Source of the DNA: Blakeslea trispora
Taxonomy: Eukaryota > Mucoromycota > Mucoromycetes > Mucorales > Choanephoraceae
Length of the DNA: 64,000 nt
Direction: 5' to 3'
Assembly: GCA_025331445.1 (NCBI GenBank)
Contig: JAIWNE010000003.1
Coordinates: 496,001-560,000 of the forward strand
The stretch's first letter is position 1. Every line of letters begins with the position of its first letter. The notes beneath the pieces were generated by a model. The model worked only from the letters and a program-made list of their open reading frames with translations. It did not search any database and had not been told where the DNA came from. The position numbers and the translations under genes were made by a program. Shown here piece after piece: positions 42,370 to 52,905 of the stretch.

Positions 42370-42844
42370 TTAAACCCTGAACAAGAGACTGCATACATTT
42401 ATATATTTTTCAAAAGAAATAATTTATCTTTAAGCAACACTTACACTTAATTCAGATCATATACATACAACCATCCCCCCCCCCTTTTTCTTTCTTTCTA
42501 TACATATGCATCGCTCTATATATTTTCTTGTCTTTTTCTTTTTTTTTTTATTATTATTATAATTTCATTATTATTCTTGTACATATAGTGCTTTTTTTCG
42601 CTTTTTTTTTTCTTTTTATAAATAAAATGTTCGCATTTACAGTTTATCAGGGCAGATTTTTTGAAAAAGCGCTTAAACTATTATAAATGCGTAAGCATTG
42701 TTTTATTGTTTAAAATCCTTTCTTCTCTTTTAGCCTCCTCCCTCCCCCCTTTTTTTTTACATAAGCAAACATATGTATATTTTATAGAAAAAACTAAAAA
42801 AAAAAAAAGTAATAGCTTACGATAATCATAAAATATAATAAGTC
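42370..42844. other. Intergenic, 475 bp
   Basis: KDM5 3' flank and Vps54 promoter: T-rich with C runs (42473-42484, 42733-42748). No ORF. Confidence 0.5.
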
Positions 42845-45800
42845 ATGTCTTATAGCAATACAACACCAAGGTCTTCTATAGACAATAATACAAGCAGTAC
42901 ACGTTTAAACCAAACATTATCCAAGTCCGAACATGTTGATACGCCACCTCTCTATATCACTACTAATAATATGGGCTACAGTCGTCCCTTAGCTCGAGAG
43001 CGGCCTTATGCTCGGAATGAAACAGCGAATTCAAGCAATAACAGCAGTCGACCCCCATCTATTCGGTCGGCTACTTCATTTGGAAGACCGTTAGGACGCT
43101 TTGCAACAGGACAACATGCTCGACATCAATCTACTTATTCCAACTTTAGCACGATGAGTGAAACAGCTTTGCCTTGGACAACAAAAGATATTGGATTCAA
43201 CGCCATCTCTGGTAATTTCTTGGCTTTCTTCTTTATATATATTAAGCAGTAGTTTTACTTGTTTTGTAGGTGTCTTGAATGACCCAGCTAAACCTAAAGA
43301 CCTCACAAGGCCCAGTAAAGGAGATATTCCACCTGTCACACATGCCTCTATTTCCCGCATAAAACCTAGTCATTTTGAAGCTTATTTAAATCATATTGGA
43401 CCTGCCTTTGAAAGATACCATTACAACAAATTACAGAACCCCCCTTCTCATTCAACTACAGAAACGATTACTGACGAAGAAGAAGCAGCAGCAGCAGCAG
43501 CCTTACTTTCACCTCAATCACCGTTTGGTAAACATCAACCGAGAAGGACAACCCGAAACCCCTATAGTTTACCTCAACATGTTCTGTCAAGTGAGAGTCT
43601 GCTCGATGACGATAACAATAGCGATTCAGCCAAAACACCACCACGCGATTTGCCAATGTTGGAAAATGTGCCTTCTATCTTTTTTGAGTCTGATTTTCTG
43701 TTAGAGAACCCTCAGGTGTTTGACACAGTATGTGAAGGAGCTGATATTGTAGGCCATACAGGCCCTAATCCTCCCACATCCACCAACTCCATCTTACAAG
43801 AAAAACTCTCATATTATTTAGATACAGTGGAGGTACATTTGTTGAGGGAAATTGAGAACCGATCTTCTTCATTCTTTGAAGCATTAAGCAACCTTCAGGC
43901 CCTTCATCAACAAACACTAGACTGTGTATCCCAGATTCATACGATTCGGCAGAAAATGAAACAGATCCAAGACACAGAATGTAAAGATGGCCTTGAGATC
44001 ATTCGACTTCAGGTGCGAAAGAGGAATCTAGAGAAATTGTATCGAGTGACAAAGACAGTCAGAGACATTCGTGCCACTCAGCCTATGATTCAAGCCCTTC
44101 TGGGCCGAGGAGACTATTTTGCTGCCTTGGATCTGATTGAAGAGACAAAGGCAGTTTTAAACAAAAAGAATCAAAAAGATGATGATCATATTGATCTCAA
44201 TTCCATCAAAGCGTTGACCAACTTTTCTGCTCAATTGGATGAAATGCAAAGAGCAGTTGGCGTCATGACACAGCATGACTTTCTCACTACCTTGTTGTCG
44301 GATTTCACCTTGACTCTGGAACAGGCTAGTTCAGTCTCACATACTTTAGATGGAGAAAAAGAACTAAGGGATCGACTGAGGCCCAGTGCCATGGGTCTTT
44401 TACGAACAGAGATGCTCCTGTCGACCTTACGAGAATACCGAGAGCGATTGATGGTAGAAATCAAAGACATCATTCGAAAGCAATACCCAGAGTCAGTTCT
44501 CTCATCTGCCATATCATCTCAAGAAGATCAACTGAACCATCAGTTGTCTAAACAACTTAAATCCATGCCATTCAGTGCCTTTTTTCAAATGCTCCTCAAT
44601 CTATTTTCAACGTTAATGAAAGCGATCGAAAGGATCTCTCTCTACCATCAGATTATCGTATCAATTGCTTCCGACCAGCCCGAGATAGAAAAGGAGTCGG
44701 CCGACATCCTTTTTTCAGCTGCTGATCTGGCCCATGTCCGCTGTGGTAAATTGATCAGTTTTCGAAACGATCAAAACGCCTTGTTAAACCCTACTGATTT
44801 CTATCGATTTTCCGATGCCATTCGTACATTTGTGGTTCAATGCGAATCCTTGTGTAATCGCACTTGCTTTGGTTTACGTGGTACTATGACAACTCAACAA
44901 AAGGCGTTTATTGAACATTTTCATATGGAGCGTGTGAAGCAAGAGGCTCAGTTGATTGAAAACGAACAATGGGTAGCAAGCGAAGTGCCTCCTGATTTCC
45001 AATGGATTGTAGATGGTATCTGTGATGGACACATTGCTTCTCACTTGGATGAGCCAGCCAGCAGACAATCTCAGAAGAGCGAAGAAGAAGAGGAGAAGCC
45101 TACAAAGCATTTGGTTTTGGATGGCCACAGCTTTTACGTAGTAGGCTGTAGTCTGTTGATCCTCAAGATGTTTGAGGACTATCTAAAATGTGCATTGAAC
45201 CTAGACAACCCTACGCTTACTGTTGAAATTACTTATCGTTTAGTTGAAATGCTCAAGCTGTTCAACTCAAGAGTATGCCAGGTCATTCTAGGGGCAGGTG
45301 CCATGCGATCAGCCGGCTTAAAGAACATTACAGCCAAGCACTTGGCCTTGGCATCTCAATCACTTGCTGTTATGATCGCCTTGATTCCCAAGCTGAAGCA
45401 CTGCGTTCACCAGTTACTGCCCAATGCTTCTTCTTCCTTGCTGACCGAGTTTGATCGTGCCGTAGAAGACTATCGCAATCATCAGGGTGAGATTCATTCA
45501 AAACTGGTGGCTATCATGAACGAGCGATTTGCTGCTCATGCCAAAGCAATGCAAGCAATCGACTGGGATCAAGAAGGGATGGAAACAGGCAAGCATGCCA
45601 ACGTCTATATGGAGACACTTGTAACAGAAACAGTGCGTTTACATAAAGTCCTTTCCAAGTATTTACCTACTCATGATCTCAAGGTAAGGCCAGACGGAAA
45701 GGGGGGGGTAATAAGGAAGAAGAAAAAAGAAACCAAAATTGAACCTGTTTATTTAGTCTGTTATGTATCAAGTCTTTCAATCATTTACCAGCCGATTGTC

Positions 45801-45969
45801 TGAGCAGATCACACTTACAGTGATTAAAACAGAAAAAGGCAAAGAAAGACTAAAAAGAGATGTGTTGTTTTTCAACGATCGACTTCGATCACTTCCTCAA
45901 ATAGATCCACCTTCTCATGCGACTATAGAAGCAATAGATACATTGGTTATTCAGGACGATGCATCTTAA
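42845..45969 (+). CDS. VPS54: Vps54, GARP complex subunit
   Basis: Subunit of the Golgi-associated retrograde protein complex (Vps51-54), which tethers endosome-derived vesicles at the trans-Golgi. Exons are 42845-43211, 43270-45683 and 45757-45969, giving 997 residues. The N-terminal 120 residues are Ser/Asn/Arg-rich and disordered. A polyalanine/Glu stretch lies near residue 195. The conserved Vps54 N-terminal coiled coil runs from FESDFLLENPQVF through LSYYLDTVEVHLLREI, then IRQKMKQIQD and RNLEKLYRVTKTVRDIRATQ, and on to LLGRGDYFAALDLI. The C-terminal Vps54 domain follows (TARGETS: SFYVVGCSLLILKMFEDYLK, LVEMLKLFNSRVCQVILGAGA, LSKYLPTHDL). It ends next to the transposon relic. Confidence 0.92.
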
Positions 45970-46094
45970 AAAAAAAAGAATTGTAAAGTCATGACATAAG
46001 CTTATGGTGTTGGGTAACTTATGAGTGTCAAAATAAATCCCCCTCACCCACCCAGAATTTATTGAGACCACGATTACTAAATAAGACATTGTAA

Positions 46095-47260
46095 TACACT
46101 GACCCTGAAAGTAATTTTGACACTTTTTAAGCTTTAAAACTCAGTATTAAAGGCATCATGACAAAGAAGTCTTCAAGTAACCCAAATGCACCCATCTTTT
46201 CATCAATGTTATGTTATAGGCTCTGCTTTGATATTGTAAAGTTGAAAATAAATCCAATGTTTAGTAAGACCGCCTTCTGCATCTATAACAGATTGACGTC
46301 TATTATGCAAGCTATCAATCTAACGGGCTATCAGATCATTACCAATCTGATTCCACTGATTCAACAGCCTATTACTTGGTTCTTTGGTACTGCTAATATC
46401 AAATTTCTAACTCTCAATCCTCTTCTCAAGAGCTCACTATAAATGATTAATGGTATTTAAATCTGGACTTTGAGCTGACCAAAAGTCAAACCCCTTTATC
46501 ATATGATGGTTCTTCTCAGTTGTACACTAAAAACCCAGTATGACATGTAGCTCTATCTTCTTGAAAAATAAGACTTACATCATACTAAGACTGTAAATCC
46601 ATCAATCAAGGCTGGAACTTTTCAAACAAGACTTCAATATGCTTGATCTGGTCCATAGTGCCGTGAACAACAAGAAGAGGATCAACATCACCTTGCCAAA
46701 AACAGCCCCAAACCATCATTCCTCCTTTACCGAACTTGATAGTGAGCACTGTGGTTTCTTCTTTGTATCTCTCAACTACACGACGAGGAACTCTGGCACT
46801 ATTGTGCACTCCTTACACGAAGAATCTGGATTCATCAGACCAGATGAAGCGAACCCTTTGATCTGGGATCCAACCAAAGCGTTCCTTAGGCTCATTCTAG
46901 GCGGTCTCTCTTGTGAGTGTTCGCGAGAGATAGATTGTGTGCTGCATAGTAAGATTTGAATCTAAGCCCGCGAAGATAAGACACAATGGTTTCTTTACAG
47001 ACATTGACGTGGCTACACTTCAATTCGTCTCTAGCTTGCTGCATGCTCATGAGTGGGTCGCGATCTACAGCACATTTAAGATGCCACTTACAGCCTCTCT
47101 AGAAAAACCAACCTTCTTTCCAATGGTGGTGTTGTCATATCCTTCATCATGAAATTAATAAACGTCCCAATGTATCTTATCAGCAACCATAGTATAACTA
47201 CCACGCCTGTACTTTTTTCCTGTGTTATCCATATCATCTTATCATTGTGGTTGTCTGAGA
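46095..47260 (-). mobile_element. Degenerate Tc1/mariner-type transposon
   Basis: A decayed DNA transposon on the minus strand between Vps54 and RPC8. Translating in shifting frames gives a full-length Tc1-like transposase order: an HTH piece with YDNTTIGKKVGFSREAVS (near 47085-47145), and a second HTH part with RDPLMSMQQARDELK and ETIVSYLRGLRFKS. The DDE core follows with IWSDESRFFV, KFGKGGMMVWGCFWQGD and GTMDQIKHIEVLFE, then FQEDRATCHTG and SPDLNTIN. The tail has SVIDAEGGLTK. Terminal inverted repeats were not found, so both ends are approximate. Confidence 0.75.
46225..47150 (-). pseudogene. Tc1-like transposase pseudogene
   Basis: At least two frameshifts and several in-frame stops break the transposase, including TAA right after the first catalytic block (WSDESRFFV) and TAG in the block before it. 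The third catalytic residue is lost too: the usual NPIEHLW reads NTINHL. It cannot make a working enzyme. Described only; reconstructing the ancestral enzyme is not attempted. Confidence 0.75.
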
Positions 47261-48372
47261 AGTAAAAGGTTTATTTCATGGATCATCATGAGAATAATGC
47301 CTAATCTCAGGTAGTACTAAATATCATACAATGAACTCTTTTTCTTTTGGTTTTTTAACACATTATGTCTGATTCTTGATTCGGAAACAGAAGGATTTAC
47401 TTGTCGCTGCTTTATTATGTAATCACATTTTATTACCTTTGGTTCTAAAATAGCTTTTGAAAAGAGCATGGAGATTTAGCTACGGTCAAGGAATTATCAA
47501 AAGACTCCAAATTTATGTGACATTGAAGTTATATCAATCCCTTTGTTCTTATTTCCTGCAAATAGTGTTGTTAGCAGATACAGTTCCTGGCATAATCCAA
47601 GCTTAATAGTCAGGAAAGCAGATTTCTTGCCGTTTTTGAATAATTCAGAAAAACAAACCGCCTTTCCAGCACAGAGATATCGTCAAGAACAAAAAAACAT
47701 TAGTTAAGAGAAAAGAGGTGGGTTATGCTTATCTATGCCAACTTACAAAGAAGGGCGATTGTAACAACTGAAGATGAGATAGAAAGATATCATTTAGAGA
47801 TAGATATCAAATGTTTCACTTTCAATCCGGACAAGATTACACTGGATGCAGTAATAGTTTTAGCACTGCTGGATCAGAAAAGAACATGCAAATCTTTTGG
47901 TATGCTTTCTGTTGTATTTGAATAGCTTTAGCGCAAATATCAATAGGGAAGATCATCGTTTAACTATAAAACTCTCTGCTTTTTTAAGCTTATCATTAAC
48001 TCTTGGGGTGAACCATTTGGTATATGATGTTTTTTTATTTTTTTTTGGACTGACAAAATGATGGATACACTACAACATCAATTAGACAAAGGCTATATGT
48101 GCTATTCTAGTTAGAATAATGAATCTAAAGACAGCAATTACTATTAAAAAGGTAAGCAGAGACATCAATCAGAGCATGATGTGCCAAATATATATCTTTG
48201 ATCTGCCTTCTGATATTTGGTAGAGGTGGTCGTAAATAACTGCAGCCCCGCCTCAAAATCAACTTGGCGGAGTTGACTGTAGAAGCGACTTTTTTTTTTG
48301 ACTTTTCAAACTTATAATTTTTTTTTCTACTTTGTGTGTGTGTATATTATCTATTCTGTTCAATTGGATCCA
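47261..48372. other. Intergenic, 1.1 kb
   Basis: AT-rich spacer with the transposon's far flank and the RPC8 promoter. A 66-codon ORF at 47725-47925 matches no family I know. A short GC-rich patch at 48236-48290 (CCCCGCC, CAACTTGGCGGAGTTG palindrome) precedes RPC8. Confidence 0.45.
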
Positions 48373-49248
48373 ATGTTCATTCTATCCGAACTCGAAGATA
48401 CAGTCAAGATTGTACCTAATGACTTTAGAAAAGACGACAATGGCGCCATTACCGATGTGCTCAATGACAAATATGCCAACAAAGTAGTGCAAGAAGTAGG
48501 TCTTTGTATTTGTGTACATGACATTCTTGAAAAGTCAGAAGGCTTCATTCTCTATGGTGATGGCTGTAGTTATGTCAAAGGTTTGTCAACATGTGTCATT
48601 TATATATCCCGTCATTCATCCCGATCTCCTTTTTCAGTTACTTTCCGGCTAGTTGTTTTCCGTCCATTTGTAGGCGAAGTTTTGACAGGCAAAATTAAAA
48701 GTTGTTCACCTAGTGGTGTTGTAGGTAAAGTGTGTTTGTATGTTGCTTAAAAAGACAATAGTACTTATATACGATACAGTCACTATGGGCTTTTTTCAGG
48801 ATATCTTGATTCCAGGAGGAGCTCTTCAACCAGGCTCAAAATTGTAAACAACAGTGAGAATAGATGAGAGTAGAAAAGAAAGCAAAAAAAAAAAACTCAT
48901 ACTGATGTTATAGTGATCCAGCAGAACAAGTATGGGTTTGGAGTTATGAAGGCGAAAAGATGTTTATGGATATAGAAGAATCTATTCGATTTAGAGTGTT
49001 GCGTGAACAGTTTACAGATACAACACCTACCAGTCATCCAACTTCATCCAACATGCCACGTAGAAGACAGTCAGCAGCAGATATTTCAGCAACAAGCGAT
49101 CTTGCAGGCAACTCAACCAAAATACCACCTTATTCTCTTACTGTAAGTTATTTTCAACTTGGTTAAACAAAAAGTACTAAAAAAAAGGGGATCATAGTGC
49201 TCTATCCAAGAAGATGGTTTGGGTCTTTTATCATGGTGGGGTAGTTAA
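48373..49248 (+). CDS. RPC8: RNA polymerase III subunit RPC8 (Rpc25)
   Basis: Rpb7-like stalk subunit of Pol III, pairing with Rpc17 and needed for tRNA and 5S initiation. Exons are 48373-48580, 48638-48724, 48780-48843, 48914-49142 and 49198-49248, giving 212 residues, the same length as yeast Rpc25. The start [13 protein letters not shown] is the family start. It continues with [44 protein letters not shown] (S1/OB fold), [14 protein letters not shown] and [19 protein letters not shown] follows, and the terminal [10 protein letters not shown] ends the spliced frame. An insert rich in Ser/Thr/Ala sits between the OB fold and the tail. Confidence 0.94.
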
Positions 49249-49329
49249 ACTACCTTGTATTTCTCTAGAACATATATGCATACATTTGTTTTCTTTTTTT
49301 TTATATATAAAACATTCTTTAATAACAAT

Positions 49330-50761
49330 TTATGCTTGGTCCAACAAGAAATTAGTTGCTTTCATCAAATCATAATCATTTCTTTCTAGTGCATCGATCG
49401 ATTGAGCCCTTGTGAATCCCATGTTACCGAGTTCTGCAATCAAGTTTTCATGTGGTATAGTTGGTTGTGAAGAAGGTGGTGGAGGTAAAGGTGGTGGAGG
49501 CGGTGGTGAAAGTACAGTCGTCTTATTATTGATGGTAGGTTGATATTCATTGGAGAGTGTATGTGGTACAGGTGGAGAAGAGATGATAGGTGAGGATGTT
49601 GAAGAGGATGGCAAAGGTGAATTATTGAAGAGTTTAGGAGGAAGAGCAGGCACAGGTGTCGAATGTCTTTGTTGTGTGGGGACAGAATAGCTGCTGACGT
49701 TAGGGCTACTATGATTGTTCTGAAGGTTCCAATACACTTTATAAACACAAGTCAGCATGCAATGTGTTTCAATACATTTCTTTTTCTTACCTCCTTCATT
49801 CTTTTGGTAAGGTCTCGGCATCGATGGCAAAGGCTGTGTATAAGATTGTTGATGTTGATTAAGATAAGCAGGAGGTGATGAATGACTCTTTGAGCTGACA
49901 TAATTAGACTTGGGACTACCGAGAATGGATTTGAGAGCTACCATATCATTCTCGAGAGTATCCCAAGGATCTGCCGGTGCTAATCCTTGCTCAAACTTCA
50001 GGTAATCAAAGTGCTAAATTTTAAACAAAAGATAAGTCTTTCTTTCTTTTTCTTTTTTTGTTAAACTTACTTTGTGATCATGAGCTATAGGTAAAGAAGA
50101 CATAGAGGCAGAGGATACCATGTGTTTCTGAGGAGGAGAGGAAGTATTGCCATTCAGCGAAGGAAAAGACATTTTAGGTGATACAACAGGACGAGACTCT
50201 TCTCCATCAGGACTGTGTGTTGTTGGCTGATCATAGACATAAGTCTGTTGTGGTTGCAAAATACGTGTATCTGTATCTAGAAATCCGGGAGCAATCTTTC
50301 TAGCAGCCAGCTTTTGCTTGTTGATTCGCTCCTCTTCATACTGCTTTTTCTTTATTTCAAGTGCTTCTTCAGCTTCGTGTGCTCTGTTTCGAGCAATTTC
50401 TATCTGAGATATGACGTCTCTTTCAAAATGAAATGAATATGTTGGCTACACACAAAAAGAAAGAGAGAGAGTAAGTTCACTCCATCTCGACCTCTACTGT
50501 AGTGGTTTACCAAATGTGACAAATCGTTTGGTAATGCTTGAAGTTCAGAGTAGATGGATACCTGCAGTCAAAAGAGGGCTAAGTATAAAATGTAGATATA
50601 GAATGTTATGCTTACTTTCTTGGGTAAAATATACAGAGGAGAGACCATGACGGGTACGCTTTGTAGAACAGCATACGTTGAACCTACAGCAATATGCTTC
50701 AGTTTTCTTTTTCATTAAAGTCTGTTCTTGAGTGATACAAAATTGTACCTTGGTCTCCCAT
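49330..50761 (-). CDS. UBA-domain protein with UBAP1-like layout
   Basis: Six minus-strand exons (50749-50761, 50616-50683, 50511-50561, 50071-50445, 49791-50013, 49330-49736) give 378 residues. The start is MGDQGSTYAVLQSVPVMVSP, split over a 13-nt first exon. SIYSELQALPNDLSHL and YSFHFERDVISQIEIARNRA lead into a charged coiled coil (EEALEIKKKQYEEERINKQK). RKIAPGFLDTDTRIL follows, then a long Pro/Ser-rich linker with a run of prolines, and a C-terminal UBA domain (about 338-376: LGNMGFTRAQSIDALERNDYDL, NFLLDQA). Order and the YxF-E-coiled-coil start recall ESCRT-I UBAP1; that link is my inference. It is convergent with RPC8, 81 bp apart. Otherwise: ubiquitin-binding protein of unknown role. 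Confidence 0.8.
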
Positions 50762-52186
50762 TATTAACAAGTCAAATCTTATACAGAGAAAGAAGAAAAT
50801 GAAAATAAAAAAAATAAAAAGAGAGAGATAGCTTAGTAAGTTGCATGTGTGCGTAAATCATAAGGTTCTAACTCACAATTCGAGAATCTGAAAAAAAAAA
50901 AAAAAAAAAAAAAAATGACGGCAATTAAAAATGATTTGCTCACGTTTACAATTGGAGTCAAAGAGAAAAGCAAAAGTAGAGACACATTGGATAATCTATA
51001 CTAATGATGAACAGTGACATAAGCAAAGAAAGGATAAAAGCCAGGATAGGATCTATGGGGCAAACTTGACAGTTCTCTCATATCAAATCGCAACAAGCAC
51101 TGTATACGGCTATATAACAAAATAGCTGTATCATTGTGGCCAGTAGACCATAGTGGGTACAAAAGCCTTCCTCTCTTACAGCATTTTGCAGTTGATTCAA
51201 ATCAAAGCAATATTTGAACGAATCCATGGAAAAGCCCCCCTCTTTATGTGAACTCCTCAAGCGTCTCTTGGCACAGAGCTTTGTGCTTCTTCCCCCTGTT
51301 TTAGGAATATAAACTTATTGCTGTATTTCTTTGCCTTTTATTTTGTATAAGAATAAAGACCTACAGCCCATTTAAGTTCTCTTTTCGATTTGTCAACAAT
51401 AAAAAGTTAATTGCACCCAAAAAGAAGTTGTTTTATCTAATTAAGTATTTCCATTCACTCTTCTTGCATTTCCTCTTAATATATGTATATCTTTTGTTAG
51501 ACTATACATGATTAGAATCATACTCTCACAAATTACTTCCTTCTTTGCACTATACAAAGCCCTCTTGTCAATACAAATTAGCTTTGTTTATTACACAAAG
51601 AATGGAAGCAAAGGCTTTTATCCGTAGACTTTTGATTCAAAGTTGATGGTAGAAAAAGAAACTAAATCTAATAAAAGAAACACTTTCATAAACATATGTA
51701 ATTAGAACAGCCATCCGATGTAACAGCTTTGTATTTCAAGAATAACGCTTGAGCTATTATCCAATGATGAAAGGAGAGAAATGCAATAAACAGATTTTAT
51801 TGTTAAAAAGAGAGAGATAAAGAAACAAAAGAGCATTTCGATTTGTTGACAAGATCTGTTTAATTGAGGGTAAATGCTGTCTCTTTTTTCTTTGCCAAAT
51901 CAAACATACCAGGCGAAACCATTGCTTATTTGCCACTTTGACCGGAGCGACAAGGTAGACTCAAAAAAAGATAAAGCGAAAGAGAAAGACAGAAATTCAA
52001 GCAAAAGTAAAGACAGTTGTAATAACTTGTGATGTCTGTAAGTATTATTGTGGAACAAGATAGAAAATAGACTTTTTATTTAGGTGAAGAGAAAAAGTGT
52101 TAAACACGATAAAAAACTCTTCTTAAGGCAATCTGAGAAGGTATATGGTGGTTCAGATGCGGTAAATACTGTCAAGATACAGTTGG
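50762..52186. other. Intergenic, gene-poor
   Basis: AT-rich, with a 25-base A run at 50891-50915. No convincing ORF or RNA gene. Confidence 0.45.
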
Positions 52187-52270
52187 ATAGGCACATTTGA
52201 ATAGGCACATTTGAATAGGCACATTTGAATAGGCACATTTGAATAGGCACATTTGAATAGGCACATTTGG
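52187..52270. repeat. Minisatellite, 14 bp x 6
   Basis: Six head-to-tail copies of ATAGGCACATTTGA, perfect except for the last base of copy 6. The period is not a multiple of three, and the spanning ORFs are simply the repeat. Confidence 0.95.
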
Positions 52271-52820
52271 AAGCAGAGATGGAAGCAGAAATAGAGACAG
52301 AAGCAGGGACCCAGCAAGGCATCAGTAAAGGCAAGTCTTGAGTTGTTTAGTAATAGAGTCACCTCCAACAACAAAGCAAGACAAGAAAAGTAAGAACGCA
52401 GAGGGTAAGCCTTCCTTGACTTACTTTTTTGAATAAGCCAAAGAAGACTCAGTTCTGTTCGCACTATCCCAAATCCTTAGCAACTCCATACCAGTCAACT
52501 AACGAGGAATAGTACAAGTATGTCTGTACCCACTTCCTCTGCCCAGATCCCTACAGGACACGCTCATAGTGTTAACAGATCAGGCGGCGTAATTGCCCTC
52601 AGTCATTCCGACTTCAGTCCCAATACTAGAAAACGAGGGTCGTTCGTGAAAATGGACTAGATTCCGGTCGTAAGCCACTTTGTATAGGATCAGGAAAGGC
52701 AGCATCAGTCTTTGTCCTTACCCCCTCATCAAGCTTGAAGTAGAGGCAGAAGCACCAAGAAAAGAAGAGAGAGAGCAGAGAGAACGCGTAAAAAGGATTT
52801 GTAAAGAGTTTGAAAGCATT
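52271..52820. other. Intergenic between two minisatellites
   Basis: Moderately GC-richer than its surroundings, with no recognisable gene. Confidence 0.4.
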
Positions 52821-52905
52821 TGTAGTTTTGTAGTTTTGTAGTTTTGTAGTTTTGTAGTTTTGTAGTTTTGTAGTTTTGTAGTTTTGTAGTTTTGTAGTTT
52901 TGTAG
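52821..52905. repeat. Minisatellite, 8 bp x 10.6
   Basis: About ten and a half perfect copies of TGTAGTTT. The opposite strand reads as Lys-Leu-Gln-Asn-Tyr-Lys-Thr-Thr repeats in any open frame, which is an effect of the 8-bp period. Confidence 0.95.

Noticed and set aside
47725..47925. 66-codon ORF before RPC8
   Set aside because: Too short, no family, no splice signals to extend it.
52187..52905. CRISPR-like array
   Set aside because: Direct tandem repeats without spacers in a eukaryotic genome; minisatellites.
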